NCBI GenBank assembly: GCA_040080835.1
Contig: JBEBHP010000010.1
Span: forward strand, 62,001-126,000
Origin: SZUA-430 sp040080835
Lineage (GTDB): Bacteria > Pseudomonadota > Alphaproteobacteria > Micropepsales > Micropepsaceae
Reading direction: 5' to 3'
Length of the DNA: 64,000 bases
Shown piece after piece: positions 1 through 7,578 of this stretch. The translations under genes and the position numbers were made by a program. Below the pieces are notes generated by a model that made no database searches, was not told where the DNA came from, and was given only the letters and a program-made list of their open reading frames with translations. The first letter of the stretch is position 1. Every line of letters begins with the position of its first letter.

Positions 1-318
1 CACGATATAATCGAGCGGGGTCTTCTTGATCGGCGCCAGCAGCAACCACAAGTCCGGCACGCCGGTTTGCACGCTTGTGCGGACCTGCAGCGAAAGGGTG
101 ATGGTACGCTTGGCGATTGCCGTGATGATTGCAAGCCACTCGCCGTCGCGTCCATTGAAGACGCGAAGCGACTGACCGGACCTGGCGCGCATCACATGGG
201 CGAGGTAATGAGCCTGGTCGTCACCCAGCTCAACTTCAGCGCCATCGCAGAGCGCCACGTCGACAAACAGACGGGTCAATCCACCTGGATAGGTCAGATC
301 TTCTGTGGTTTGCGCCAT
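1..318 (-). CDS. rsmE: 16S rRNA (uracil-1498-N3)-methyltransferase RsmE, N-terminal part
   Basis: The minus strand reads from an ATG at 318 through the window edge without a stop, giving 106 residues. The N-terminus (RLFVD, then QAHYLAHVMR, then FNGRDGEW, ending in LLLAPIKKTPLDYIV) matches the PUA-like N-terminal domain and the start of the SPOUT methyltransferase domain of RsmE, which methylates N3 of U1498 in 16S rRNA. The C-terminal catalytic knot lies outside the window. The gene is divergent from ubiA with 45 bases between the two starts, an arrangement common in Hyphomicrobiales. The family call is firm; that the gene is intact cannot be judged. Confidence 0.85.
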   Translation of the reverse strand, partial: MAQTTEDLTYPGGLTRLFVDVALCDGAEVELGDDQAHYLAHVMRARSGQSLRVFNGRDGEWLAIITAIAKRTITLSLQVRTSVQTGVPDLWLLLAPIKKTPLDYIV

Positions 319-363
319 TGGCGGCCTTGTTCAAAATGCCGGTTCCACTTAACACATTGGCGC

Positions 364-1323
364 ATGAGCGCAACCGAAGAGGCGCGTCCCGCAGACGCCA
401 GTCCGGTGACCTGGGTCGACACACACGTGCCGGCCAGCGTCCGTCCCTATCTCAGGCTTGCCCGCGCAGACCGGCCGATCGGCATCTGGCTGCTGCTGTG
501 GCCAAGTCTGTGGAGCATCGCACTTGCTTCACCCCAGGCCGTGAAGGAACTTTCAGTGTCGGATGTCGGGCTGACCGCGTTCATTCTCAAGCTGATGGTG
601 CTGTTTGCGCTGGGTGCGGCTGTCATGCGCGGCGCGGGCTGCGTCTACAACGACATTGTCGATCGCGATATCGATGCGAAAGTCGCGCGTACTGCCGGCA
701 GGCCCATTCCGTCAGGCCAGGTGACGCTGCAATCCGCGTGGTCGTTCCTGATCGTGCTGTTGCTGATCGGGCTGTTGATCCTTGTCAGCCTCAACAATTT
801 CTCGATTGCACTCGGGGCCGCATCGCTGATCCCAATTGCAATCTATCCCTTCATGAAGCGCATCACGGACTGGCCGCAGGCGTTTCTGGGGCTCACGTTC
901 AACTGGGGAGCCATGCTTGGCTGGTCGGCTGTGTTGGGAGGATTGGCACTCGCTCCCATGCTGCTGTTCTTCGGCTGCTTTTTCTGGACATTGGGCTACG
1001 ACACGATCTATGCGCATCAGGACAAGGAAGATGACGCGCTGATCGGCGTGCACTCCACAGCGCAGCTTTTCGGGGACAGTACAAAGACCTGGGTCGGCGG
1101 CTTTTACCTGATGGCATGGCTGCTGTTGACCGCATCGGGCTGGCTTGCGGGTCTTGGTTTCGTCTACTATGCCGGGGTTGCGGCTGCGGGCGCACATCTC
1201 GCTTGGCAGGTTTACCGTCTCGATATCAACGATGGCGCCAATTGCCTGCGACTGTTCAAGTCAAATCGGGACTTGGGACTTGTCATGTTCCTCGCTATTG
1301 TCGGCGGCATCGTATCACTCTGA
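364..1323 (+). CDS. ubiA: 4-hydroxybenzoate polyprenyltransferase
   Basis: This 319-residue integral membrane protein attaches the polyprenyl tail to 4-hydroxybenzoate, an early step of ubiquinone synthesis at the inner membrane. The first aspartate motif is NDIVDRDID at residues 96-104 and the second is DTIYAHQDKEDD at 213-224; both bind Mg-prenyl diphosphate in UbiA enzymes. About eight or nine hydrophobic helices follow the charged N-terminus. The open frame extends far upstream, but the ATG at 364 fits the usual family length and clears the divergent rsmE start. A MAPEG gene follows after 10 bases, suggesting co-transcription. Confidence 0.93.
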   Translation: MSATEEARPADASPVTWVDTHVPASVRPYLRLARADRPIGIWLLLWPSLWSIALASPQAVKELSVSDVGLTAFILKLMVLFALGAAVMRGAGCVYNDIVDRDIDAKVARTAGRPIPSGQVTLQSAWSFLIVLLLIGLLILVSLNNFSIALGAASLIPIAIYPFMKRITDWPQAFLGLTFNWGAMLGWSAVLGGLALAPMLLFFGCFFWTLGYDTIYAHQDKEDDALIGVHSTAQLFGDSTKTWVGGFYLMAWLLLTASGWLAGLGFVYYAGVAAAGAHLAWQVYRLDINDGANCLRLFKSNRDLGLVMFLAIVGGIVSL

Positions 1324-1333
1324 GGGGAACAGA

Positions 1334-1780
1334 ATGGACGCGCTTCCAGTCATCTCGCCTGTCGCAGCACTCGTGCTGTTTGCCATCTGGGCCATTCTGA
1401 TTGTCTCGCTGATTGGTGTCTGGCGTGTCGGTCAACTGCTTACGGGCAGCGTGCCACAAGGCGGATTCAAGCCCGGAACGCAGCATGGCAGCGACACCTA
1501 CTGGCGCCTGAACCGTGCGCACATGAACGCCGTCGAAAACCTTCCCGTCTTTGCAACCGTCGTGCTGGCAGGGCTTGTATTGAACGTGCAGGAACCAATG
1601 TTCCAGACGCTTGCCACGGTCGTGCTTTTTGCGCGCATCGCCCAGTCGCTACTTCACATCAGTTCAGGCCTGCAGGCCGTCATCATGTTGCGCTTCCTGG
1701 CCTATCTGGTACAGGTTGTGGCAATGCTCGGCCTTGCGGTAATTGACCTTCGTGCCTCGGGCTTCGTTCTTCCATTCTAG
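1334..1780 (+). CDS. MAPEG family membrane protein
   Basis: A 148-residue protein with four predicted membrane helices. The segment RAHMNAVENLP at residues 61-71 carries the Arg, Asn and Glu pattern of the MAPEG fold (membrane-associated proteins in eicosanoid and glutathione metabolism). Bacterial members are mostly uncharacterised; some have glutathione transferase activity. The start at 1334 is preceded by GAGGGGAACAGA, a good ribosome binding site, and discards an upstream extension that overlaps ubiA. It sits between ubiA and a fatty-acid desaturase in a tight same-strand series, so a membrane-lipid or quinone connection is possible but only inferred. Confidence 0.85.
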   Translation: MDALPVISPVAALVLFAIWAILIVSLIGVWRVGQLLTGSVPQGGFKPGTQHGSDTYWRLNRAHMNAVENLPVFATVVLAGLVLNVQEPMFQTLATVVLFARIAQSLLHISSGLQAVIMLRFLAYLVQVVAMLGLAVIDLRASGFVLPF

Positions 1781-1792
1781 GACGCCGTTGAA

Positions 1793-2818
1793 ATGACACT
1801 TGCTGCTGCCCAGTTCCTGACGCCGGACGAGCTCGCCTCGTTGCGGCGGCGTTCCGATTTCAGAGGGCTATGGTGCGTTTCTCATGCATGGCTCGTCATC
1901 TTCGGTGCGATGGCTGCCCTGGCGTGGTTTCCAAATCCGATGGTATGGGCTGTCGGCATTGTGCTGGTCGGCGCACGCCAATTGGGCCTTGCCATTTTGA
2001 TGCACGACGCAGCGCATGGGGTCCTGACAAGGGACCGGAAGCTGAACGAATTCCTGGGACAGTATGTCTGCGCCTGGCCGATGATCAGTGACCTGCATTT
2101 CTATCGTGCCTATCATCTCCAGCACCATCGGCACACACAGCAGAAGGAAGATCCGGATCTTTCGCTCTCTGCCCCCTTCCCGATCACCCGCGACAGCTTC
2201 AGACGCAAGCTCATCCGCGACCTCACAGGACAGACCACGTTCAAGCAACGCGTCGGCCAGTTCCAAAGCGCCTTCACCGTGAAGGGGGGAACTGCTCTCG
2301 ATGGTTTCAAAAATGGGCTTGAGCGTCTCGGCGGACCGATCGCTGTAAACCTTGCACTGTTCGCCGTCCTCGCCGCACTTGGTTACTGGTGGCTGTTCTT
2401 CGCCTTGTGGGTCGCACCCTTCTTCATCTGGTTTCCGATGATCACGCGCATCCGCAACATCGCAGAGCACGCCGTGGTCCCTGACAACAATGATGACTTC
2501 AGAAACGCGCGAACGACGAAAGCCAATCTGTTGTGGCGCGCTTGTGTGGCACCCTACTGGGTGAACTATCACGTCGAGCATCACCTGCTGATGTTTATCC
2601 CATGCTACAATCTGCCTGCGTTCCACAAACTGCTCCTCAGGAAGGGATTTGGACCGCGCATGGAAATCCAGCCGGATTACATCACCGTGCTTAAACTCGC
2701 GACATCGCGGATTCCTGGTGCAAAGCCTGCAATCCGCGACCTGACGGCGCAGAGCGATACCGGCGCAAAGATTGGCGCTGCGTTCAACACATCGCTGCGC
2801 TCGCGAAACCCGGACTGA
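1793..2818 (+). CDS. Fatty acid desaturase family protein
   Basis: A 341-residue membrane di-iron enzyme. The three histidine boxes are visible: HDAAH at residues 71-75, HLQHH at 108-112 and HVEHH at 260-264. They are embedded among four or more hydrophobic segments. This is the pattern of membrane fatty-acid desaturases and related hydroxylases or ketolases, which use O2 and an electron donor to oxidise acyl chains. The exact substrate and regiochemistry cannot be read from sequence. No ferredoxin or reductase is adjacent. It begins 12 bases after the MAPEG gene and ends just before the methyltransferase, so the three look like one operon. Confidence 0.9.
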   Translation: MTLAAAQFLTPDELASLRRRSDFRGLWCVSHAWLVIFGAMAALAWFPNPMVWAVGIVLVGARQLGLAILMHDAAHGVLTRDRKLNEFLGQYVCAWPMISDLHFYRAYHLQHHRHTQQKEDPDLSLSAPFPITRDSFRRKLIRDLTGQTTFKQRVGQFQSAFTVKGGTALDGFKNGLERLGGPIAVNLALFAVLAALGYWWLFFALWVAPFFIWFPMITRIRNIAEHAVVPDNNDDFRNARTTKANLLWRACVAPYWVNYHVEHHLLMFIPCYNLPAFHKLLLRKGFGPRMEIQPDYITVLKLATSRIPGAKPAIRDLTAQSDTGAKIGAAFNTSLRSRNPD

Positions 2819-2825
2819 TTTCACT

Positions 2826-3470
2826 TTGACACCGCGCGACTTCATTCTGGCCAACACGGAGTTGCTGGCTCCTCCGCACACGCCGGAGATCCGGCTCCAC
2901 CTTGCAACTGAGCTCGTGCCGATCTGGCAGAAGACCGAGGAAGAGCTGGTGGCCGAGGGCATACCGCCACCTTTCTGGGCATTTGCGTGGGCAGGCGGAC
3001 AAGCGCTGGCGCGTTACATCATCGACAACCCTGATCTCGTTGCCGGCAAGTGCGTGCTGGACTTTGCTTCAGGCTCAGGCCTTTCGGCGATTGCGGCGGC
3101 GAAGGCTGGCGCCTCACATGTGCTTGCAACCGAGATTGATCACTTCGCCATCGAAGCCATGAAACTGAATGGTAAAGTCAACGGTGTTTCGATTGAGTGC
3201 ACATTTGACGATATCATCGGCCACGACCGTGGCTGGGATGTCGTGATTGCGGGCGACGTCTGCTATGAGAAGGAGATGTCGGCGCGCCTATTTGCGTGGC
3301 TGCAGTCCCTCGCAAAACGCGGTGCGCTTGTGCTGATGGGCGATCCAGGGCGCAACTACCTGCCGGGCTCGCACCTTCATGAACTGATTGTCTATGACAT
3401 CAAGACAACGCGCGAACTGGAAGACCGCGAAGTCAGGCGCACCACGGTATGGCGTGTTACGTCTGCCTGA
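2826..3470 (+). CDS. METTL20-type class I SAM methyltransferase (probable ETF-beta lysine methyltransferase)
   Basis: A 214-residue protein when started at the TTG at 2826; the longer frame from 2772 overlaps the desaturase and adds residues without family character. The N-terminal ANTELLAPPHTPEIRLHLA is typical of bacterial METTL20 orthologues. VLDFASGSGLSAIAAAKAGA is SAM motif I, and GDPGRNYLP near the C-terminus is another family hallmark. The Agrobacterium orthologue methylates lysines of electron-transfer flavoprotein beta and of ribosomal protein L7/L12 (established). The same role here is an inference, made more relevant by the acyl-CoA dehydrogenase at 24571, which would donate electrons to ETF. 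Confidence 0.8.
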   Translation: MTPRDFILANTELLAPPHTPEIRLHLATELVPIWQKTEEELVAEGIPPPFWAFAWAGGQALARYIIDNPDLVAGKCVLDFASGSGLSAIAAAKAGASHVLATEIDHFAIEAMKLNGKVNGVSIECTFDDIIGHDRGWDVVIAGDVCYEKEMSARLFAWLQSLAKRGALVLMGDPGRNYLPGSHLHELIVYDIKTTRELEDREVRRTTVWRVTSA

Positions 3471-3479
3471 TGAATGCGC

Positions 3480-4322
3480 CTACCTGAATTGCTCAGGAAC
3501 CTCGAGACTGCCCGGCCAGACTTTTGCCAACTCGGCGGCGATCGCCTTGCCCTCTTCGCGATAGAGCTGACGCTCGTGCTCAGACTTGAAGCCACTTGAT
3601 GAAGGGTCGTCGCCATCATACGTGTCCTGAAAGAGATCGTCCCAACGCTCGATCCGGTCCATTAGTTCGTGAGGCAATTCGAGTGCATACTGGCTTACAT
3701 TATCGCCGGTGTCGGCATCCCACAGCGGATGACACTGCCAGTCAGGCTGGAGCCTCAGATTGACAGGCGTACCCTGAGGTTCCGGTGTGCAGGCTGGGGC
3801 CTGACCACTTGCAGATGTGGAGAGGCGCTTCATGGGGACATGAATCGAGGCCCAGCTTCCAAGCATTGCGACAGCGGGTGCAATCAATTCCTTCATCTGA
3901 CCTACCGCGTCGGTTGGCCACGCACGCAGGCCATTTGTGAGGAACAGCCAGATCACAAACGCCGTCGCCGCAACGTAGATGACGAACGCGTTGACAGTCT
4001 GCTGTCGGCCGCGTCGATCAGCATCGTCCTCGGGGACGAGTGCCCTGGATGCCCAGGCAAGATAGCCACCCTGAACGAGACTGTTGGCTGCAAAGAGCGC
4101 TACTGCGGAACAGCTCAGGGTCAACAGAGCGGCGCCACTTGCGGCTGTCAGATAGGCGCCAATCGTGAGAATCCGCGTTTTCAGGAACTCAGTGGCGCTT
4201 GTCCTGCTGCCATCCAGCGCTTCCAGCAAACTGTCCATGACACTGCCAAGTGCGATGACACGCAGGGCAACAACTCCAGCGAATACATAGAAAATGCCAA
4301 GGACAACAGCTACAAATGACAT
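3480..4322 (-). CDS. Hypothetical membrane protein with soluble C-terminal domain
   Basis: I do not recognise this 280-residue protein. The N-terminal half has four hydrophobic segments (about residues 1-25, 50-85, 110-130 and 145-165). The C-terminal half is polar and includes a Pro/Cys-containing linker and an acidic tract (WDDLFQDTYDGDDPSSSGF) that looks like a small conserved domain. It starts one base downstream of the ogt stop codon on the same strand, so the two are almost certainly co-transcribed. Its 3' end faces the methyltransferase convergently. No function is proposed. Confidence 0.65.
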   Translation of the reverse strand: MSFVAVVLGIFYVFAGVVALRVIALGSVMDSLLEALDGSRTSATEFLKTRILTIGAYLTAASGAALLTLSCSAVALFAANSLVQGGYLAWASRALVPEDDADRRGRQQTVNAFVIYVAATAFVIWLFLTNGLRAWPTDAVGQMKELIAPAVAMLGSWASIHVPMKRLSTSASGQAPACTPEPQGTPVNLRLQPDWQCHPLWDADTGDNVSQYALELPHELMDRIERWDDLFQDTYDGDDPSSSGFKSEHERQLYREEGKAIAAELAKVWPGSLEVPEQFR

Positions 4323-4323
4323 T

Positions 4324-4929
4324 TCAGCTTAGCCGACGCCTTCCACCGGAATACCCACGCGGTCTGCGTGGCGCCACGGCGAGCGGCAGACTGCCAAACA
4401 GAGACGAGTCTTCTGGCGCATGCAGGCGTTCGATGTTCAGCATTTTCAACTTCGTATCCAGGCCACCTGGTGCCGAGAACCCGCCCGCGCCGCCCGATGA
4501 TGCCAGAATACGATGGCAGGGCACGATGATCGGAAACGGATTGGCACCCAGTGCCTGGCCAACGGCGCGCGACGTACCAGGTGCTTCCAATTTTTCAGCG
4601 ATCTGGCCATAAGTCATCGTCTGCCCGGGAGGGATGAGCCGCGTAACCTCGTAGACGCGGCGGTGGAATTCGGGCACTGCATCAAGATCGAGTTGCGCGT
4701 TCAGAAGGTCGCGCGATTCGCCAGCGAGCAGCGACTGGATGTCGGCTATGACGGCTGCGATTTCAACAGGGGGAGTCTGATCTTGCGCGTCAGGGAAACG
4801 ACGCGAGATGAAGGCGCGCGTCACGTCGCTGTCATCGGCGGGCAAGCTAACCCCAATGATTCCCTTTGGTCCCCACGCCACGGCGCAAGTACCAATCGCG
4901 GTCGTAAAAAGTGTGCAGGCCTGGTCCAT
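4324..4929 (-). CDS. ogt: Methylated-DNA--[protein]-cysteine S-methyltransferase
   Basis: This suicide enzyme transfers alkyl groups from O6-alkylguanine to its own cysteine. The active site is VPCHR, with the acceptor Cys at residue 138 of a 201-residue protein started at the ATG at 4929. TSRAVGQALGANPFP, the DNA-binding wing region, lies directly before it. An upstream in-frame ATG at 5004 follows an AAGGAGGG sequence, but the spacing is only about two bases; it would add 25 low-complexity residues, so it remains a real alternative. The gene is divergent from pmbA and leads a two-gene unit with the unknown membrane protein. Confidence 0.9.
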   Translation of the reverse strand: MDQACTLFTTAIGTCAVAWGPKGIIGVSLPADDSDVTRAFISRRFPDAQDQTPPVEIAAVIADIQSLLAGESRDLLNAQLDLDAVPEFHRRVYEVTRLIPPGQTMTYGQIAEKLEAPGTSRAVGQALGANPFPIIVPCHRILASSGGAGGFSAPGGLDTKLKMLNIERLHAPEDSSLFGSLPLAVAPRRPRGYSGGRRRLS

Positions 4930-5030
4930 TTCCGGCGATATGGACCAGTTTTGCCTGATTTGCGCAAGTGCCGCGCTTGACGAATGGCTTGCCGGTCGTT
5001 TCATTCCCTCCTTCAAATACAGGTATCCCC

Positions 5031-6365
5031 ATGAGTGACCGGATTTCATTACTTGAGAGCCTCATCGCAAAGGCCAAACGCCTTGGTGCCGAGGACGCCG
5101 ATGCGGTTGTATTCGATTCCGTTTCATCAAACGTTTCATACCGGCTGGGAAAGCTGGAAGAAGTCGAGCGCTCGGAGTCCAACGATCTGGGCCTTCGCGT
5201 CTTTATCGGCAAAAGGCAAGCGGCCGTCGCTTCGACTGACATGTCTTCGCGGGCACTGGACCAGTTGGCGGAACGTGCCGTTGCCATGGCGAAGACCACT
5301 CCGGAAGACCCTTTTTGCGGACTGGCACCGCGTGAATTGCTCGCCAAATCATTCAGGGATCTCGACCTCGAAGACAAAGTGGAACCGTCGTCCTCGCGTC
5401 TCGTTGAACTGGCGCGCAATTGTGAAGGTGCTGCGCGCGAAGTCAAAGGCATCACGAACAGCGAAGGTGCGAGCGCAGGTTGGGGACGCGGTGCGGTAGC
5501 ACTCGTCACAAGCGGCGGATTCGCCGGCCGCTATGCGACGACCAGCATATCGGTCTCCGTCAGCGTGATCGCGGGTGAAGGCACCAACATGGAGCGCGAC
5601 TATGACTTTTCGTCTTCGCGGCATGTCGCCGACCTTGGCGACGCGCAGCAAGTCGGCCGCAACGCTGCCGCGATGGCACTGAAACGACTGAATGCACGAC
5701 GCGTCAAATCGCAGTCCGTGCCTGTCATATTCGACCCCCGCGCCGGCAACAGCATGCTGGGACACCTTGCCGGTGCGATCAATGGTGTTTCGATCGCACG
5801 CGGAACATCGTTCCTCAAGGACAAGATGGGACAGCGCCTTTTCAAATCCGGCATGCGTGTCGTCGATGACCCGCATATCGTTCGCGGCATCCGCTCCAAA
5901 CCATTTGACGGAGAAGGTGTTGCGAACAAGACCATGAACCTGATCGAGGATGGTGTCCTGCAAACCTGGCTGCTGGACAGCGCGTCGGCGCGACAGCTGA
6001 AACTTGCAACGACAGGTCATGCAGCGCGAGGGACTGGCGGACCGCCCTCACCTTCGACCAGCAATGTCTATCTTGTCCCCGGCAAGCTTACGCCGAAGGA
6101 CCTGATGGCTGACATCAAGCAGGGACTTTACGTCACCGAGCTGATCGGCATGGGCGTCAATGGTGTCACGGGCGACTACAGCCGCGGAGCAACAGGTTTC
6201 TGGATCGAGAATGGAGAACTCACCTTCCCGGTGAATGAAATCACGATCGCTGGCAATCTCAAATCGATGTTCGCCGACATGACTCCCGCAAATGACCTGA
6301 TCTTCCGTTATGGGGTCAATGCTCCTACTTTGCGCATTGAAAGCATGACCATTGCGGGCGATTGA
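5031..6365 (+). CDS. pmbA: TldD/PmbA (TldE) family metallopeptidase subunit
   Basis: A 444-residue PmbA/TldE homologue. In Enterobacteria TldD and TldE form a heterodimeric zinc protease that degrades unfolded peptides and matures microcin B17 and the CcdA antitoxin. Family features include the N-terminal LGAEDADAVV segment, GTNMERDYDFSSSRH in the middle, and C-terminal NGVTGDYSRGATGFWIENGE. PmbA subunits usually lack the HExxxH zinc site of TldD, and none is seen here. No tldD lies in the window. The gene opens the long envelope operon and overlaps the phosphatase by 14 bases. Confidence 0.9.
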   Translation: MSDRISLLESLIAKAKRLGAEDADAVVFDSVSSNVSYRLGKLEEVERSESNDLGLRVFIGKRQAAVASTDMSSRALDQLAERAVAMAKTTPEDPFCGLAPRELLAKSFRDLDLEDKVEPSSSRLVELARNCEGAAREVKGITNSEGASAGWGRGAVALVTSGGFAGRYATTSISVSVSVIAGEGTNMERDYDFSSSRHVADLGDAQQVGRNAAAMALKRLNARRVKSQSVPVIFDPRAGNSMLGHLAGAINGVSIARGTSFLKDKMGQRLFKSGMRVVDDPHIVRGIRSKPFDGEGVANKTMNLIEDGVLQTWLLDSASARQLKLATTGHAARGTGGPPSPSTSNVYLVPGKLTPKDLMADIKQGLYVTELIGMGVNGVTGDYSRGATGFWIENGELTFPVNEITIAGNLKSMFADMTPANDLIFRYGVNAPTLRIESMTIAGD

Positions 6366-7146
6366 TGTCGATGATCTCAAACTGCTCACAGCGTCGATTT
6401 ACGCGGCTGGAGAAATTGCGCGCGAAGGCTACAATGGAACGCAACGCAGCTGGGAAAAGTCAAAGGGTAACCCTGTTACGGAAACCGATCTGGCTGTCGA
6501 CCGGTACCTGAACGAACAACTTTGCGGCGCGCGGCCTGCCTATGGCTGGCTTTCGGAAGAGACGACCGACAACAGTGAGCGGCTTGAACGGGCGCGTGTC
6601 TTCGTTGTCGATCCGATCGACGGTACGCTGGCGTTTATCAAACGCAAGCCCGAGTTCGTAGTCTGCGCGGCAGTTGTCGAGAGCCACGTTCCGGTCGCCG
6701 GTGCAATACTCAATCCCCTGACCAACGAAATGTTCACGGCGATTGCCGGCGGAGGTGCTTACCTCAACGGTGCACCGATCCGGGTCAGTGACAGGGCGGA
6801 ACTTGACGGATGCCGCATGATGGTCGCCAGGGATGTGATCGAACACCCGGCTTGGGCCGCGCGGTGGCCCGAGATGGAGCTTGGCAAGCGCGCGTCCATT
6901 GCCTATCGCATGGCGCTTGTTGCCAATGGCACCTTTGACGGGATGATGGCACTTTCCGCCAAACATGAGTGGGATTCGGCGGCGGGGACACTGCTTGTAC
7001 AGGAAGCAGGCGGCCTCGCCACGTCACATACTGGCGCGAAGCTTGCCTACAACCAGGAAATTCCGACGCACCGAAGCCTTGTTTGCGCCGGTCCACAATT
7101 GCATCGGGCGATAATGATGCGTACGGATAAAATCGTATTGCCGTAA
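6352..7146 (+). CDS. Inositol monophosphatase / CysQ-like phosphatase
   Basis: A 264-residue member of the lithium-sensitive phosphatase superfamily. Metal-site motifs are ETDLAVD, the Glu pair in SEETTDN, DPIDGT, and EWDSAAG near the C-terminus. Members hydrolyse inositol phosphates or 3'(2'),5'-bisphosphonucleotides; the alphaproteobacterial protein in this position is generally annotated CysQ-like. The only good in-frame start is TTG at 6352, inside the last codons of pmbA; the nearby ATGs are out of frame. Overlap with pmbA implies translational coupling. Substrate assignment is uncertain. Confidence 0.88.
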   Translation: MRAIDVDDLKLLTASIYAAGEIAREGYNGTQRSWEKSKGNPVTETDLAVDRYLNEQLCGARPAYGWLSEETTDNSERLERARVFVVDPIDGTLAFIKRKPEFVVCAAVVESHVPVAGAILNPLTNEMFTAIAGGGAYLNGAPIRVSDRAELDGCRMMVARDVIEHPAWAARWPEMELGKRASIAYRMALVANGTFDGMMALSAKHEWDSAAGTLLVQEAGGLATSHTGAKLAYNQEIPTHRSLVCAGPQLHRAIMMRTDKIVLP

Positions 7147-7166
7147 CATGTCAGACGCGGGGACGC

Positions 7167-7484
7167 ATGGCGAAACAGATTTTGCATTTGGTATTTGGCG
7201 GTGAGCTGACTGCGCTGCACAGCGTCGAATTCAGGGACCTCAAAAACGTTGAATTCGTGGGGCTCTATCCAAACTTTGCCAAAGCGCGCGAAGCCTGGAA
7301 GGCAGCTGCACAGTCGACAGTGGACAATGCCCATATGCGGTACTTCGTCGTGCACCTTCATCGCCTGCTACAGCCGGAGCTTTCGGCCGACACTTCAGGC
7401 GTTAAGCCTGCTCGAAAGCGCAAGTCGCCACAAAAAGCTATCAAGCCTGCCGGAAAGTCCGGAAAACGGCGCGCGCAGAAGTAA
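7167..7484 (+). CDS. DUF4170 domain protein
   Basis: A 105-residue protein with the alphaproteobacterial DUF4170 core: LHLVFGGEL at the start, VGLYPNFAKAREAWKAAAQ in the middle, and VDNAHMRYFVVHLHRLL. The last 35 residues are a Lys/Arg-rich tail (ARKRKSPQKA, KSGKRRAQK) that probably contacts nucleic acid or membrane phosphate groups. Function is unknown. It sits, as in many Hyphomicrobiales, between the CysQ-like phosphatase and the MsbA-type exporter, 20 bases after the former. Confidence 0.85.
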   Translation: MAKQILHLVFGGELTALHSVEFRDLKNVEFVGLYPNFAKAREAWKAAAQSTVDNAHMRYFVVHLHRLLQPELSADTSGVKPARKRKSPQKAIKPAGKSGKRRAQK

Positions 7485-7578
7485 CCGTGAGTGTGCAGAG
7501 GTTGTGGTTAAGCCCTGCCCCTCGTGTTAGTTTCTGCCCCCGCAACTTGAGATGGGCCCTGCTTGCAGGCCTGTATTG

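Noticed and set aside
1868..2962. 364-codon open frame antisense to the desaturase
   Set aside because: Antisense to a gene with three intact histidine boxes; it is a shadow of high-GC coding DNA.
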